From positions 186,001 through 250,000 of the forward strand of contig NZ_JAFCJX010000005.1 in the NCBI RefSeq assembly GCF_018130695.1: DNA of 64,000 nucleotides, read 5' to 3'. Below, in pieces: positions 1-10,959 of the stretch. Source of the DNA: Bradyrhizobium jicamae (GTDB lineage: Bacteria > Pseudomonadota > Alphaproteobacteria > Rhizobiales > Xanthobacteraceae). Position 1 is the stretch's first letter. Each line of letters begins with the position of its first letter. Under the pieces are notes generated by a model that searched no databases, was not told where the DNA came from, and worked only from the letters and a program-made list of their open reading frames with translations. The translations under genes were made by a program, and so were the position numbers.

Positions 1-920
1 AGGACGTCGTGATAGAGCCGCACCGCCTCGCCCGGCGAGGCCTCGCGCTCGACGACCCGCCGCATCAGGCGAACGATTTCGATCGGCGATTCGGCATACC
101 AGATCTTGCGGCCGAACAGCGCAACCCGCGCGCCGTAGCGCTCCGCCTGTGCGATGAGCTCCATCGTGTCGCGCGTGGTGCCCGCCGCACCGCCCAGAAT
201 GCCGACGACGAGGTTCTGGGGATCGAACGACGCGAGCTCTTCCATTGCGCGCGGCCCGTTGTAGCTCATCTTCAGGAACAGAGGCCGTTCGGGCGAGGCC
301 ACACCGGCGAGCGCACGGACGATCGCATCGTTCACGTAGAAACCGGGATCGACGCCACCCGTATCGATCGGAAAGGCGGGATTGAAGACCTCAAGAAAGT
401 GGCGCATTCCGCCCGCTTCAGCGTCCTCGCGAAAAGCGGCATAGGCTTCGAGCGTGGCGACATCCCGATCGACGTCGTTGTAGAAGGTGACGGAGTAGAG
501 CCCGAGATCCGCGGCTGCGCGCGCGTGCTTGATACGGGCCGTCCGAAACGGCCGGGCTTGCGCCGTTCTGTAGGCGCCGCCGCGCAGGCTCCAGATGTCG
601 GTGGTGTCGTTCAGCCGCACGGCCGGCGTCACCGGCGTATCGGTGTAGCAGCCATTCGCGTGCAGCATTTCCGCCGAAGAAACCGACGTCAACATGATGT
701 CGACGAGACCGGAGCCAACGATCTCCCGCATGCCGGCGCGATAGTCAGCGACAGGGCGCATGCGATCCGTCGGCTGATTGTCTCGATCGTAGACCGGCCC
801 CGGCGCGCCTGCACCGAAGCCCATGTCGCCGTCCTTGGCATCCGCGATGATGAAATCGACCGGCAGATATTGCCCCGCGCGGATTCGAGCAAGTTTGCGG
901 TCCAGTGACTTCTCGGACAT
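1..920 (-). CDS. Predicted class I aldolase-like TIM-barrel protein (3' end beyond window)
   Basis: The minus-strand frame from the ATG at 918-920 stays open to the left edge, so the C-terminus is missing and about 306 residues are visible. The protein starts MSEKSLDRKLARIRAGQYLP. It contains PLFLKMSYNGPRAMEEL, a lysine on a predicted beta strand as in DeoC/LacD-type class I aldolases, followed by a glycine-rich GILGGAAGTT segment that could bind phosphate. I infer a TIM-barrel aldolase acting on a sugar phosphate or keto-sugar, but the substrate cannot be read from sequence. It is the last visible gene of the leftward transporter operon, 18 bp after the HAD phosphatase gene, so a role in the same polyol pathway is likely. 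A long plus-strand frame over the same bases is a shadow. Confidence 0.7.
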   Translation of the reverse strand, partial: MSEKSLDRKLARIRAGQYLPVDFIIADAKDGDMGFGAGAPGPVYDRDNQPTDRMRPVADYRAGMREIVGSGLVDIMLTSVSSAEMLHANGCYTDTPVTPAVRLNDTTDIWSLRGGAYRTAQARPFRTARIKHARAAADLGLYSVTFYNDVDRDVATLEAYAAFREDAEAGGMRHFLEVFNPAFPIDTGGVDPGFYVNDAIVRALAGVASPERPLFLKMSYNGPRAMEELASFDPQNLVVGILGGAAGTTRDTMELIAQAERYGARVALFGRKIWYAESPIEIVRLMRRVVEREASPGEAVRLYHDV

Positions 921-938
921 GGATCGTTCTTCCTTTTC

Positions 939-1640
939 TTATGGGTTGATCACCTGGTCGCTCGCAGCCGCGACAAGGATGTCGAGTTCGCCCGCAGCGC
1001 CCGGCTTTACCCGCAACGTCTCAAAGCCCGCAATGCTGGGATGAGGCGTCTCCATGGGATGGCGATGTGTCGCGTTGATGACCACGACGGCGGCACCTGC
1101 CGCCTCTGCGGCCTGGATGCCGGCGGCGGAATCCTCGAACACCAGGCAGGTCTCGATCGGTTGGCCGAGCCTTTCTGCCGCGAGCAGGAATCCATCCGGC
1201 GCAGGCTTGCCAACCCGGACGTCGTGGCTGCACACCAACAGAGCCGGAACCGGCAGACCTGCCGCAGCCAGTCGACGCGTCGCAAGCTCCCTTGAGGCCG
1301 AGGTCACGATGCCCCAGCGGTCGGCGGGAATCCGGTCGAGAAAAGCAACGATCCCCGCAATCGCCTGGATGCCATCGATGTCCTCGAGTTCGCCGCGCTC
1401 CACGGCGCCAATCTCCGCTGCCAGATCCAGCCCAGGCAGGCCGAGCCGCTGCATCGTCTCGATCGGACGCATGCCGTGGATGGTGGGAAGAAAGGCCTCC
1501 ACGTCAAGGCCATGTCTGCGCGCCCATGCGCTCCATACCCGCTCGGTGGCCGCGATCGAGCTCAGCATGGTGCCGTCCATGTCGAACAGAATGGCCCTGA
1601 AGCGACGTTGGGGAAACAGCGGCTGCAGCGTCTCGTTCAT
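939..1640 (-). CDS. HAD-superfamily sugar-phosphate phosphatase
   Basis: This 233-residue haloacid-dehalogenase hydrolase has the nucleophile motif FDMDGTM near residues 19-25 (Asp20 nucleophile, Asp22 acid/base). The second motif is VTSAS, and the C-terminal VGKPAPDG and VFEDSAAG motifs supply the lysine and the Mg-binding acidic residues. The alpha-helical cap between motifs 1 and 2 places it in subfamily I, with beta-phosphoglucomutase, GPP and YcjU-type phosphatases. The ATG at 1638-1640 is chosen because GAGG lies just upstream. A longer in-frame start exists, but its extra 30 residues look non-coding. Its place in the polyol operon suggests it dephosphorylates a polyol or ketose phosphate. 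The substrate is unknown. Confidence 0.85.
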   Translation of the reverse strand: MNETLQPLFPQRRFRAILFDMDGTMLSSIAATERVWSAWARRHGLDVEAFLPTIHGMRPIETMQRLGLPGLDLAAEIGAVERGELEDIDGIQAIAGIVAFLDRIPADRWGIVTSASRELATRRLAAAGLPVPALLVCSHDVRVGKPAPDGFLLAAERLGQPIETCLVFEDSAAGIQAAEAAGAAVVVINATHRHPMETPHPSIAGFETLRVKPGAAGELDILVAAASDQVINP

Positions 1641-1736
1641 TTGGCCTCGCGTACGGCACATTCGTGCCGCTTCCTGACAGTCATTGTACGCACAAGGCTC
1701 AGAGAAGGACCAAGCTTCGGCAATCCGCATGATGCC

Positions 1737-2798
<1,062 letters not shown>

Positions 2799-2810
2799 TG
2801 TCGGTGCTCC

Positions 2811-3854
2811 CTACTGCGGCATTGCGATCTGCATCTTCACTTCGCCTTTCGGCGCAGAGGCCGCGATTTCGAACGCGCGGACGCTGTCGTCGAATGCGAA
2901 TGTGCGGGTGATCAGCGGTTTCACGTCGATCGCCCCTGACGACAGCATGGCGACGCAGCGCGGGAAGACGTGGGCATAGCGGAAGATATTCTCCACCCTC
3001 GCCTCGCGCACCATGGCCGCGCCTGCGTCATAGGCGATCGGCTGCGACTGGCCACCGATCAGCACCACCCGGCCGCCGGGGCACAAGGGTTCGAAGATGG
3101 TCGCGGCCGCCTTGGGACTGCCGGCCGCCTCGAACACGATCTCGACGCCCCAGCCATCGGTGGCCGCGAGGATCACCTTGGCCGCGTCCTGTTTGGTGAC
3201 GTTGATCGGCGTGATCGGACCGAGACTCGCCGCGATCTCGAGCTTGGCGTCGTCGATATCGGACACGAAGACGCGCGCGCATCCGGCCGCAAGCGCGGCA
3301 AGCGCTGTGACGAGTCCGATCGGCCCGGCGCCCATCACGAACGCAAAATCCCCCGGCCTCACTTGCGCTTTTGTCGCGGCATGCACGCCCACCGCCAACG
3401 GCTCGACCATTGCGGCTTGTGCAAAGGAGACGTTGTCCGGCAGCTTGAAGGTGAAGGCCTCTGGATGGACGACGGTCGGGCGCAGGATCCCGTGGACCGG
3501 CGGCGTCGCCCAGAAGCGGACGGCCGGATCGATGTTGTACATGCCAAGGCGCGTGGCGCGGCTGTTCGGATCCGGAATGCCGGGCTCCATGCAGACGCGG
3601 TCGCCGACCTTGAGGGCCGTAACCTGCGAGCCGACCTCGATCACCGTGCCGGAGGCCTCGTGACCCAGGATCATCGGCCGCTCGACCTTGAACGGGCCGA
3701 TCTGTCCATGCGTGAAATAGTGCACGTCGGAGCCGCAAATGCCCACCGTGTGCAGCTTGACGCGCACGTCGCGCGGGCCCATCGCCTCTTCCCTTTCAAT
3801 CGGAAAGTCCCTGAGCGAGAGCTTGTGCTTTTCTTCCAGAACGAGCGATTTCAT
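2811..3854 (-). CDS. Zinc-dependent polyol dehydrogenase (xylitol/sorbitol dehydrogenase-like MDR)
   Basis: This 347-residue medium-chain dehydrogenase/reductase is expected to oxidise a polyol to a ketose with NAD+. The catalytic-zinc motifs are visible: [10 protein letters not shown] (Cys near 40) and GHEASG (His-Glu near 65). The Rossmann glycines are in [15 protein letters not shown]. The structural-zinc cysteine cluster between residues about 90 and 115 is absent. The stretch there reads [19 protein letters not shown], which I recall as typical of bacterial xylitol-dehydrogenase-type enzymes. It sits inside the ABC-transporter operon, 3 bp after the small membrane protein gene, so its substrate is probably the imported polyol or a derivative. 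Confidence 0.88.
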   Translation of the reverse strand: MKSLVLEEKHKLSLRDFPIEREEAMGPRDVRVKLHTVGICGSDVHYFTHGQIGPFKVERPMILGHEASGTVIEVGSQVTALKVGDRVCMEPGIPDPNSRATRLGMYNIDPAVRFWATPPVHGILRPTVVHPEAFTFKLPDNVSFAQAAMVEPLAVGVHAATKAQVRPGDFAFVMGAGPIGLVTALAALAAGCARVFVSDIDDAKLEIAASLGPITPINVTKQDAAKVILAATDGWGVEIVFEAAGSPKAAATIFEPLCPGGRVVLIGGQSQPIAYDAGAAMVREARVENIFRYAHVFPRCVAMLSSGAIDVKPLITRTFAFDDSVRAFEIAASAPKGEVKMQIAMPQ

Positions 3855-3857
3855 CGG

Positions 3858-4136
3858 TCAGCCCTTTCGGATAATGAGGATCGCCACGACGAGAGCGATC
3901 ACGTTTGCGATCCAGAGCGGCAGGCTCGCTTCCAGGAAGCGCATCCAGAACAGCGCCAGCGCGATCCACACCACGATGCTGATGAAGAACCTGTCGAACA
4001 GATTGGTCTGGATCGGCAGGAAGCCGGTGCGCTCCGGTTGCTGCGCCGCTGCAAGGGCTTCCTCGTCGGCCTCAATGATATCGATCGGCGCCTCGGGATT
4101 TGGCTGGAGATTTGGCTTGGCGGCTGCATCGGTCAT
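3858..4136 (-). CDS. Small two-helix membrane protein of the polyol ABC operon
   Basis: This 92-residue protein has a soluble acidic N-terminus of about 45 residues, then two predicted membrane helices (RFFISIVVWIALALFWMRF and LPLWIANVIALVVAILII). It ends in a short basic tail. It is encoded directly after the second permease gene, whose stop overlaps its AAGGA ribosome-binding site, and before the dehydrogenase. Small DUF2160-like membrane proteins occupy comparable positions in polyol/glycerol ABC operons of rhizobia. Whether this belongs to that family is a guess. A role as accessory transporter subunit is inferred from position only. Confidence 0.75.
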   Translation of the reverse strand: MTDAAAKPNLQPNPEAPIDIIEADEEALAAAQQPERTGFLPIQTNLFDRFFISIVVWIALALFWMRFLEASLPLWIANVIALVVAILIIRKG

Positions 4137-4140
4137 CGGC

Positions 4141-4995
4141 TCATTCCTTCACTGCGCCGAAGGTCAGGCCGGCAACAATATGCCGTTGAACCAGGCCGAG
4201 GAAGACGAGCGCCGGCACCAGCGTCAGGGAGGCCGTCGCCGCCATCTGTCCCCAATTGGTGCCGGTCACGGTGACGAACTCGGCAAGGCCGGTCGTGATG
4301 GTGCGGGCGTTGACGCTGGTCAGCGTCGCCGCGAACAGATATTCGTTCCAGGCGAACACCCAGGTGAGGATGGCGGTCACCGCAAGGCCCGGCCGCGCCA
4401 GCGGGAGGATCACTCCGGTCAGCACCTGCCAGGTGTTGCAGCCGTCGACCATCGCCGCTTCGTCGAGTTCTTTCGGGATCGCATCGATGATCCCGCGCAA
4501 CGTCCAGATCGCAAACGGCAGATTGAAAACGCAGTAGAGCAAGACGAGCCCGATGCGGGTGTCATACAGGCTGAACGAGCCGATCGTGAAGGTCTGGGTG
4601 AACAGCAGGAACAGCGGCAGCAGAAAAACCGCTGGCGGCGCCATGCGGTTGGTGATGGTCCAGAAGAAGATGTTCTCCTTGCCGACCAGCCGGTAGCGCG
4701 ACAGCGCATAGGTGGCAAACAGCGCCAGCGTGGTGACGAGCAGCGCATTCGCCGTCGAGATGATGATCGAGTTGACCATGTAGCGCTGGAACGTCGGATT
4801 GGTCAGCGTCGCCGTATAATTCTCCACGAAGAAGCTGCGGATGATGAAGTTCGGTGCGCCGAACAGCTCGACCCGACTCTTCGCCGAAACCACGAACATC
4901 CAGTAGATCGGAAACAGCGTGATCAGGCTCGCGACAATCCAGAAGACGAAAGTGAGCCAGCCGCCTCCGGGCTTGTAGGGAAAACGTCGCATCAT
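4141..4995 (-). CDS. ABC polyol/sugar importer permease, CUT1 (MalG/SmoG type)
   Basis: This 284-residue inner-membrane permease has about six predicted helices. The cytoplasmic EAA loop, [28 protein letters not shown], is the site that docks the ATPase. The N-terminus [33 protein letters not shown] fits MalG-type subunits. The tandem ATGs at 4990-4995 overlap the TGA of the preceding permease as ATGA, indicating translational coupling. A longer upstream frame exists but runs out of phase inside the first permease gene and is not used. Substrate class (polyol) is inferred from the surrounding dehydrogenase, kinase and epimerase genes. Confidence 0.92.
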   Translation of the reverse strand: MMRRFPYKPGGGWLTFVFWIVASLITLFPIYWMFVVSAKSRVELFGAPNFIIRSFFVENYTATLTNPTFQRYMVNSIIISTANALLVTTLALFATYALSRYRLVGKENIFFWTITNRMAPPAVFLLPLFLLFTQTFTIGSFSLYDTRIGLVLLYCVFNLPFAIWTLRGIIDAIPKELDEAAMVDGCNTWQVLTGVILPLARPGLAVTAILTWVFAWNEYLFAATLTSVNARTITTGLAEFVTVTGTNWGQMAATASLTLVPALVFLGLVQRHIVAGLTFGAVKE

Positions 4996-5873
4996 TCGGA
5001 CCTCGGAAGTTCGCGCCGCGCCACCAGGGCCACATACATGAGCCAGCAGAGCAGGATCGTCACATAGAGGGTGAGAAGCGACATCGCTGCGCCATAGCCG
5101 TAGTCGGTCTTCGGAAAGACCACTCGCCAGATGTGCAGACCGACGTAACGGGTCGCCGCGGCCGGACCGCCACCGGTCAGCATCCAGACCTCGTCGACGG
5201 TGCGCAGCGCATCCATCACCCGGATGAAGACCGTGGCCAGGATCGCCGGCTTCAGCAGCGGAAGGGTGATGTACCAAAACACCTGCAGCCGGCTTGCGCC
5301 GTCGATCTGCGCCTGCTCGAACGGCTCCTTCGGCAGCGAGGAGATCGCCGCGAGCAGGGTCAGGGTGACGAGCGGCGTCCAGTGCCAGACGTCCATGATG
5401 ACGGTGGCCGCGAACGCCTGGTCGGCGAAGCTTCCGATTCTGAGATCGAAGCCGAACCATCGATCGAGATAGTATGGCAAGGGCCCGAGCCCGGGAACGG
5501 TGAGAAGCCGCCACGTGGCGCCCACCGCGATCGGCGCGACCATCAGCGGCAGCGTGTGAATGGTCCGGAAGAAGCCCTTGAACGGAATATCCCGCATCAG
5601 GAGTTGAGCGAGCAGATAGCCGAGCACGATCTCGCTGAGCACGGCAAAGAAAGTGAAGCCGAAGGTCAGCCACAGCGAGTGCAGAAAGGCATCGTCGAAC
5701 ACGAGGCGACGAAAGTTCTGCACGCCGGCGAAATGCGCCGTCGGGTCGGCTGCAAAACTGTTCCAGTTGGTGAATCCAACGACCAGAACGTAGATGAACG
5801 GCCCCAGCCCGAACACCAGAAGAATGACAAGTGTCGGCGCGAGGAGGAGCCAGCCTGTGATCGGTGATCGCAT
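4992..5873 (-). CDS. ABC polyol/sugar importer permease, CUT1 (MalF/SmoF type)
   Basis: The inner-membrane permease of 293 residues begins [22 protein letters not shown] and has about six helices. The EAA loop is [28 protein letters not shown] chose the ATG at 5871-5873. An in-frame GTG at 5928-5930 would add 19 residues but lies in the loop of a strong hairpin (5915-5947), which makes it a poor start; the choice remains uncertain. It follows the binding-protein gene after the hairpin and overlaps the next permease by 4 bp. With that permease and the UgpC-type ATPase it forms a complete CUT1 importer. Confidence 0.88.
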   Translation of the reverse strand: MRSPITGWLLLAPTLVILLVFGLGPFIYVLVVGFTNWNSFAADPTAHFAGVQNFRRLVFDDAFLHSLWLTFGFTFFAVLSEIVLGYLLAQLLMRDIPFKGFFRTIHTLPLMVAPIAVGATWRLLTVPGLGPLPYYLDRWFGFDLRIGSFADQAFAATVIMDVWHWTPLVTLTLLAAISSLPKEPFEQAQIDGASRLQVFWYITLPLLKPAILATVFIRVMDALRTVDEVWMLTGGGPAAATRYVGLHIWRVVFPKTDYGYGAAMSLLTLYVTILLCWLMYVALVARRELPRSE

Positions 5874-5914
5874 CGGAACGGGCCGGTCGAGGTTCGAGTG
5901 GTGCTGGATCGGCC

Positions 5915-5947
5915 GGAAGAGCCGGAGCACAATGCCCCGGCTCTTCC
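5915..5947 (-). other. Intercistronic stem-loop after the binding-protein gene
   Basis: A perfect 11-bp inverted repeat (GGAAGAGCCGG at 5915-5925, its complement at 5937-5947, 11-nt loop) starts 9 bp beyond the binding-protein stop. There is no T-run, so it is unlikely to be a full terminator. Such hairpins after binding-protein genes usually stabilise the upstream message and attenuate the permease genes, giving excess binding protein. Confidence 0.75.
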
Positions 5948-5955
5948 CCGAACGA

Positions 5956-7395
5956 TTACTTGCGATAGCCGAGCTGGGTCAGTTCGGCCTCGGCCGCATC
6001 CGCCATCTTGTCGAGAGCTTGTTGCGGCGTCAGCTCACCGGTGATGGCACGGTAGAAGATCGGCGCGACCGCCTCGCGGACCTGAGCATGGAACGGATAG
6101 GTCGGTGCGCCCGCGAAGAGCTTCCCCTTCTCCTTCATCAGCGTGTAGTAGTGGTCCGTCTTCTCGTCCTGCGCCTTCACCTTCGGGTCGTCATAGGTCG
6201 ACTTCAGCGTGATGCGCGAACCGGCGACTGCCCAATCTGCCTGCACCGATGGCTGGCCGATGAATTCGAGGAACAGGAGCGCGGCATCCTTGTTCTTCGA
6301 CGACGTCGGGATCGCGAAGGCGCCACCGTCGAAATAGCCGATATAGCCCTTGCCGGACTCGGCATCCGCCAGCACGCCCGGCTCGAGCGGCGGCAGTGCG
6401 ACCCCGACCTTGCCGACGACTTTCGACTTCGACTCGTTGGTCGCGATCCAGGCGGCGTTTTCGCCGTAGACCAGGCCCTGCGCGGCACGCCCGGCCGCAA
6501 AGGTCGCCGCGACTTCATCCCAGGTGCTCTGGGTGGATTCCGGCGGCGCGTATTTCAGATTGTTCAGGAACCAGGTCAGCGCCGCCACCGCCTGCGGGCC
6601 GTTCATCGAGCCGCCGTTCTTGACGCTGGCGGCGTAATTCTTCTTGGCGTCGATGCCCCAGTTGTAGACGCCGAAGGTCGGCTCGACGCTTTCGACGAAC
6701 TCGTACCAGGAGGCAGGATGGCCGGTGTGGGCCTGCACCGTGCTGCCCCAGAGCTGCATGTCCTTGCTCTTGCCCCACTGCGTGAAGAACTCGGCAATGT
6801 CGGTATACTGCTTGTGATCCTTGGGCGGCGCGAGATCCCAGCCGTACTTGGCCTTGAATGCCTTCTGCACCTCGGGATCGCCGAACAGGTCCTTCCGATA
6901 GAGATAGGTCTTGATGAAGGACTCCATCGGAACGGCGAAGAGGTCGTTGCCCTTGGTGGGATCCTTGAAGTAGTCGATGAAGGTCGTGAAGTTCGCGGGA
7001 TCGAAATCCGCCGCCTTCAGGCCGGGCTTGTCTGCCATGGCCTTGGTGAGATCGACCAGGAAGCTGCGCGCCAGATAGCTGTAGATGATGTCCTGCTCGA
7101 TATAGACCACGTCATAAAGGCCGGTCTTGGCCTCCATATCCTTGATCTCCTTGTCGAACATCTGGTCCCAGGAGGTCGTCTCGAATTCGACCTTGATACC
7201 GGTCGCCTTGGTGAATGCCGGCGCAAGCACATCCTTCACGTAGTTGGACGGCGGCGTGCTCTCGGTGACGCCGCGGATCGTGGTGCCTTTCAAATCCTTC
7301 GCGGCATCCGACCAGAAGTCAGCCCAGGCCGGCACCGCGCCCGACACAAGTCCGACAGCGAGCGCAACTACACTGACCGTAGCTCTAAGCCTCAT
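5956..7395 (-). CDS. Periplasmic polyol/sugar-binding protein of ABC importer (SBP family 1)
   Basis: The 479-residue extracytoplasmic solute-binding protein starts with a classical signal peptide, [25 protein letters not shown], probably cleaved before DFW. The mature part has the two-lobe family 1 pattern: [13 protein letters not shown] start, hinge segments, [19 protein letters not shown], and a C-terminal lobe ending in repeated aromatic residues. It presents the substrate to the permeases encoded downstream. A GGAGGAG ribosome-binding site precedes the ATG at 7393-7395. This is the first gene of the leftward operon and is transcribed from the AT-rich divergent region at 7396-7709. The substrate is inferred as a hexitol or related polyol. 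Confidence 0.92.
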   Translation of the reverse strand: MRLRATVSVVALAVGLVSGAVPAWADFWSDAAKDLKGTTIRGVTESTPPSNYVKDVLAPAFTKATGIKVEFETTSWDQMFDKEIKDMEAKTGLYDVVYIEQDIIYSYLARSFLVDLTKAMADKPGLKAADFDPANFTTFIDYFKDPTKGNDLFAVPMESFIKTYLYRKDLFGDPEVQKAFKAKYGWDLAPPKDHKQYTDIAEFFTQWGKSKDMQLWGSTVQAHTGHPASWYEFVESVEPTFGVYNWGIDAKKNYAASVKNGGSMNGPQAVAALTWFLNNLKYAPPESTQSTWDEVAATFAAGRAAQGLVYGENAAWIATNESKSKVVGKVGVALPPLEPGVLADAESGKGYIGYFDGGAFAIPTSSKNKDAALLFLEFIGQPSVQADWAVAGSRITLKSTYDDPKVKAQDEKTDHYYTLMKEKGKLFAGAPTYPFHAQVREAVAPIFYRAITGELTPQQALDKMADAAEAELTQLGYRK

Positions 7396-7485
7396 TTACT
7401 CCTCCCATGTGGTCGTTTGTGTCGTTCGGCGTCTCAGCCGAGGAGCGGACTCCTATACAAAAAAGGAACCCTTCGCAAATGTTTG

Positions 7486-7501
7486 TTGTATAAAAATACA
7501 A
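7486..7501. promoter_or_regulatory. Candidate ROK operator TTGTAT-N4-ATACAA
   Basis: Perfect 16-bp inverted repeat TTGTATAAAAATACAA. A variant with the same spacing (TTGCCTTAAGATACAA) occurs at 9891-9906 before the kinase operon, supporting a shared operator for the local ROK repressor. Confidence 0.6.
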
Positions 7502-7658
7502 ATTATATTCCGTGGAGATATACACTTTTGCGCTGCAACGAGCATACAACTAGCTGATATAGCTATCTTAATACCTGAAGGTGGTGAAATTTTTCTCATC
7601 CTCTGCAAAATTCTTCGCACAAGCACAATCAACGCCCGCTCGCACCAATATTTTGTTG

Positions 7659-7672
7659 TTTGTTAGAACAAA
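7659..7672. promoter_or_regulatory. Palindrome TTTGTT-AG-AACAAA upstream of epimerase gene
   Basis: Perfect 14-bp inverted repeat 38 bp before the epimerase start. It is a candidate secondary operator, but its half-site differs from that of the palindrome at 7486. Confidence 0.4.
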
Positions 7673-7709
7673 AAAGGCTAAGCGAGGCAAAACAAGAGGA
7701 GGTTTGCCC

Positions 7710-8594
7710 ATGCGGCGTCTCGGAATTCATTCGTTTGTCTGGACCGGTGGCCAAACCCAGGACGGGCTGGAAATGGCGCTGGAAAAGTCAGCAGCCTGCG
7801 GATATCGCACCATCGAATTCGCCTACCTCCGGCCCGAGAAATTCGATCTCGACCGCCTGGCGCGCAGGGCGCAGTCGCTGGATCTCGAGATCGGCGTGAC
7901 GATGGGCTTGCCGCGTGAGGCCGATATCTCGAGCGAGGACGCAGCGGTCGTCCGCCGCGGTGAAGAGCTGCTCGCCAACGCGGTCAAGGCTGTCCGCGAC
8001 ATCGGAGGCAACAAGCTGGGCGGCATCCTCTACTCGGCGCACACCAAATACAACGCGATGCCCACCGAAGGCGGCTGGAAAAACAGCGTCGCCGCCATTG
8101 CCAAAACCGCGGAGCTCGCCAAGGCTGCCGGTGTCGACCTGGTGCTGGAGCTCGTCAATCGCTTCGAAACCAACCTGCTCAACACCACGGCGCAGGGATT
8201 GAAGTTCATCGAGGAGACAGGGTCGGACCATGTCCGGCTTCATCTCGACACCTTCCACATGAATATCGAAGAGGCCAACCCTGCGGCCGCGATCCGGCTC
8301 GCCGGAAGCAAGCTCGGCTATTTCCATATCGGCGAGAGCAATCGTGGGTATCTCGGTGATGGCGTGATCAATTTCGATCTGATTTTTGACGCGCTGCTCG
8401 ATATCGATTACCAACGGGATATCGTGTTCGAAAGCTTCTCCACTGCGGTCGTCGATGAAGGGCTGTCGCTTGCCTGCGCGATCTGGCGCGACACCTGGAC
8501 CGACAACCGGCCCCTGGCGGAGCATGCGAAACGGTTCATCGAGCTGAAGTACGCCGAAGCGCAGCGCCGCCGTGCGACCTGCGCCCGGCCATGA
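7710..8594 (+). CDS. Ketose 3-epimerase (D-tagatose/D-psicose 3-epimerase family)
   Basis: This 294-residue TIM-barrel enzyme inverts C3 of ketoses. The four metal/catalytic residues of the family can be placed with the expected spacing: Glu146 (VLELVN), Asp180 (HLDTFHMNIEE), His about 206 (YFHIGESNRGYLG), and Glu about 241 (VFESFS). The HLDTFHMNIEE and GESNRG motifs are characteristic of D-psicose/D-tagatose/L-ribulose 3-epimerases. The ATG at 7710 has a strong AAGAGGAGG site; longer in-frame starts upstream fall in the AT-rich promoter. It is the first gene of the rightward arm. In the Agrobacterium galactitol route an L-tagatose 3-epimerase performs the comparable step, so that activity is a reasonable guess. 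Confidence 0.88.
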   Translation: MRRLGIHSFVWTGGQTQDGLEMALEKSAACGYRTIEFAYLRPEKFDLDRLARRAQSLDLEIGVTMGLPREADISSEDAAVVRRGEELLANAVKAVRDIGGNKLGGILYSAHTKYNAMPTEGGWKNSVAAIAKTAELAKAAGVDLVLELVNRFETNLLNTTAQGLKFIEETGSDHVRLHLDTFHMNIEEANPAAAIRLAGSKLGYFHIGESNRGYLGDGVINFDLIFDALLDIDYQRDIVFESFSTAVVDEGLSLACAIWRDTWTDNRPLAEHAKRFIELKYAEAQRRRATCARP

Positions 8595-8648
8595 GAGTGC
8601 CGTGATCGACAGGATCGCCTCGGGCTTCACGAGGCCGAGGACCGGACC

Positions 8649-9869
8649 GTGAATGAATTCGCCTCGCTGGGAAGCTCGCCACGCCGGATACGCCAGAACA
8701 ACGCCGTCGCTGCCCTTCAGGCCCTGCATCGACTTGGACGCCTCAGTCGTGCCGAGCTCGCCCGGACCATGGGGCTGAACCGGTCTTCTTCCGGCAATAT
8801 CATCGCTGAACTGACCGCTGCCGGCTTCGTGCGCGCGGTTCAGGAGGACGCTTCGGCACCTTCCGGACATGTACGTGCGGGCCGCCCGGGAATCCTGCTG
8901 GAGCTGTCGCCCGAGGCGGCGTTCTTCCTCGGCACCGAGATCGGTGTCGAGCATATCACGACCGTCGAAATCGACCTTGCCGCAAACATCGTCCGCAGCT
9001 CGATCGAGCCGTTCGACGGACGTTCGGTTCCGGTGGAAGAGGCGATCAGGCGCGCGGTGGAGCAGACCTTTCGCGATATTCCCCCGCACCGGCTCAGCCT
9101 CTGCGAGGGTTTCGGCCTCTCGGCGCCGGCCCAGATGGACGGCAATGGGCACGCGTCGATCGCTCCGATCCTCGGCTGGCGAGACGTCGATCTGAGCGCG
9201 CTCGCCAAGGCGACCTTGCCGATCGATGTCCCGGTGCTGGCGGAGAATGACGCCAACGCATTTGCGATCGGCGCGACCTACACGCAGGCCGATGCGCGGT
9301 CGGGCGTCACCATGTTCCTGGTGATCGAGAGCGGCGTCGGCGGCGGCATTGCCATCGACGGCAAGCTGTTTCGCGGCGGGCGAGGCCTCGCCGGCGAAGT
9401 CGGCCATCTCAAAGTGCCCAACCGCGAGGAGCGCAATCTGGAGCAGGCGATCGGTCTCGGCCGCGTCATCGCCAAATACCAGTCGAGCACCGGACGACAG
9501 GATGTCGGACTGGCCGACTTTCTCAGGGACGTCAACGACCGCGAGCCCAACGCCGTCGTCATCGCCGAGGATTGGGCGCAGACACTGGCGTTCGCGATCG
9601 TGCAGGTGTCGCGGCTGATCGATCCGGATCGAATCGTGCTCGGCGGCTCGCTGGCTAAACTCTATCCGCTGGTTGCCGCGCGCGTCGCGGCCCACGTCAG
9701 GGAATTGCAGGCCCCTACCTTCCCGATCCCCGACATCATCCTGAACGAGAGCGCCGCTTGGGGATCCGCCTTCGGGGCTGCCTGCATGATGCATCAGCGG
9801 TTCCTGTCTCTGGACAATGAGCGCTTCGCCGACGATCCAGCACCTGATGGAGCCACCAAAAACTCCTGA
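8649..9869 (+). CDS. ROK-family transcriptional repressor (NagC/XylR type)
   Basis: The 406-residue protein starts at GTG. It has an N-terminal winged helix-turn-helix (about residues 12-75; [31 protein letters not shown]) and a ROK sugar-binding domain with the glycine-rich signature [28 protein letters not shown]. The zinc-binding CxCGxxGC motif that normally follows GH(L) is replaced by PNREERNLE, so this is a zinc-less ROK regulator. Such proteins sense a sugar, often the pathway substrate, and release DNA on binding. It is encoded between the epimerase and kinase genes. The palindromes at 7486 and 9891 are plausible operators. The identity of its inducer is not visible. Confidence 0.88.
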   Translation: MNEFASLGSSPRRIRQNNAVAALQALHRLGRLSRAELARTMGLNRSSSGNIIAELTAAGFVRAVQEDASAPSGHVRAGRPGILLELSPEAAFFLGTEIGVEHITTVEIDLAANIVRSSIEPFDGRSVPVEEAIRRAVEQTFRDIPPHRLSLCEGFGLSAPAQMDGNGHASIAPILGWRDVDLSALAKATLPIDVPVLAENDANAFAIGATYTQADARSGVTMFLVIESGVGGGIAIDGKLFRGGRGLAGEVGHLKVPNREERNLEQAIGLGRVIAKYQSSTGRQDVGLADFLRDVNDREPNAVVIAEDWAQTLAFAIVQVSRLIDPDRIVLGGSLAKLYPLVAARVAAHVRELQAPTFPIPDIILNESAAWGSAFGAACMMHQRFLSLDNERFADDPAPDGATKNS

Positions 9870-9890
9870 GTTTTTGCGGCCCACAATATG

Positions 9891-9906
9891 TTGCCTTAAG
9901 ATACAA
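9891..9906. promoter_or_regulatory. Candidate ROK operator before the kinase operon
   Basis: TTGCCTTAAGATACAA has the same TTG-N10-CAA architecture as the perfect palindrome at 7486-7501 and keeps the right half-site ATACAA. It sits in a short AT-rich gap between the ROK gene and the PfkB kinase gene. Confidence 0.45.
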
Positions 9907-9981
9907 ATTAGGTTAGACCGACCTTTGACGGCGGGCTCGGCAAGATGGCCTCGCGGATCGCGCAAGGGAGGGTCAGGCCGC

Positions 9982-10959
9982 ATGACAAGTCTCGCTCCTG
10001 ACGCCCTGGGGCCGACGGTAACCATTGGCGAGATACTCGTAGAGATCGTCGCAACGTCCGAAGGCGAAGGCTTTCGCGAACCTCTCAACCTGATCGGCCC
10101 TTTCCCGAGCGGGGCGCCCGCGATCTTCATCGATCAATGCGCCAGGATCGGCGGATCGGCGGGAATCGTCGGCGCCGTCGGCGACGATGATTTCGGCAAG
10201 GTCAACATCGACCGCCTGCAGCGCGACGGCGTCGACGTTTCCGCTGTTGCGGTCAGCACCGACCACCCCACGGGCAGCGCCTTCGTCCGCTACCGTCCCG
10301 ACGGCTCGCGCGATTTCGTCTTCAACATCGCAAAGTCCGCAGCCGCGCTCATCGAATGGACGCCGCAGGTCGCGCGCCTGGTGAACCGTGCCGGCCATCT
10401 GCACATCATGGGGACGGTGTTTGCGATGCCCTCGGCGTGGGAGATCACCAGACGTGCCGCCGACATCATCAAGGCGCGCGGCGGCAGCCTGTCGCTGGAC
10501 CCTAACCTGCGCAAGGAGCTGATCGGTCACGGGCAGACGCGCGAGCGGCTCGAACAGCTCATGGCCATGTCCGATCTGATCCTGCCCTCGGGCCCCGAGC
10601 TCGCGCTCGCGACGGGCATCGCGGACGAGCGGGCGGCCGTGCAGTCGCTGCTTGAGCGCGGCGTCGGCGAGATCGTGGTCAAGCGCGGCGACGCCGGCTC
10701 GACCTACTATGGCAGACATGGCGTGCGCATCGATTGCGCCGCCTTTCTCGTCGACGAACTCGACCCGACCGGCGCGGGGGACTGCTTTGGTGGCGCCTAT
10801 GTCGGCTGCCGCCGTCTGGGCCTCGAGCCCGCCGAAGCGCTGACCTACGCCAACGCGGCCGGCGCACGCAACGTCACGGTTCGGGGGCCGATGGAGGGCG
10901 CGGCGACGCGCGCAGAGCTCGACGACTTCATGGCGCGGACCGAGAGGGCCCGCCCGTGA
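9982..10959 (+). CDS. PfkB-family sugar kinase (candidate tagatose kinase)
   Basis: This 325-residue ribokinase-like enzyme phosphorylates a sugar with ATP. The N-terminal signature region [34 protein letters not shown] gives the substrate pocket. The C-terminal signature [14 protein letters not shown] carries the anion hole and catalytic Asp (about 267). A GGGAGG site lies about 11 bp upstream of the ATG at 9982. Its stop overlaps the next gene as GTGA. In Agrobacterium, a PfkB tagatose kinase adjoins a GatZ-like protein. The same pairing here suggests D-tagatose to D-tagatose 6-phosphate. Fructokinase or another ketose kinase remains possible. Confidence 0.88.
   Translation: MTSLAPDALGPTVTIGEILVEIVATSEGEGFREPLNLIGPFPSGAPAIFIDQCARIGGSAGIVGAVGDDDFGKVNIDRLQRDGVDVSAVAVSTDHPTGSAFVRYRPDGSRDFVFNIAKSAAALIEWTPQVARLVNRAGHLHIMGTVFAMPSAWEITRRAADIIKARGGSLSLDPNLRKELIGHGQTRERLEQLMAMSDLILPSGPELALATGIADERAAVQSLLERGVGEIVVKRGDAGSTYYGRHGVRIDCAAFLVDELDPTGAGDCFGGAYVGCRRLGLEPAEALTYANAAGARNVTVRGPMEGAATRAELDDFMARTERARP

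Larger units (their letters stand above)
7396..7709. promoter_or_regulatory. AT-rich divergent promoter/operator region of the polyol locus
   Basis: This 314-bp gap separates the leftward binding-protein gene from the rightward epimerase gene. About 7440-7680 is clearly AT-rich against GC-rich flanks. It holds the palindrome at 7486-7501, another at 7659-7672, and an isolated ATACAA half-site at 7455-7460. It ends with an AAGAGGAGG ribosome-binding site (about 7693-7702) for the epimerase. No supported gene lies in it. I infer promoters for both operons and binding sites for the ROK regulator encoded at 8649. Confidence 0.8.

Noticed and set aside
9..908. 299-residue plus-strand frame
   Set aside because: Antisense shadow of the aldolase-like gene; Arg/Asp-rich composition and no recognisable motif, while the minus strand gives a coherent protein.
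5874..5930. GTG start at 5928-5930 for the first permease
   Set aside because: It lies in the loop of a strong hairpin and lacks a good ribosome-binding site; the ATG at 5871-5873 gives the conserved-looking N-terminus. Not fully excluded.
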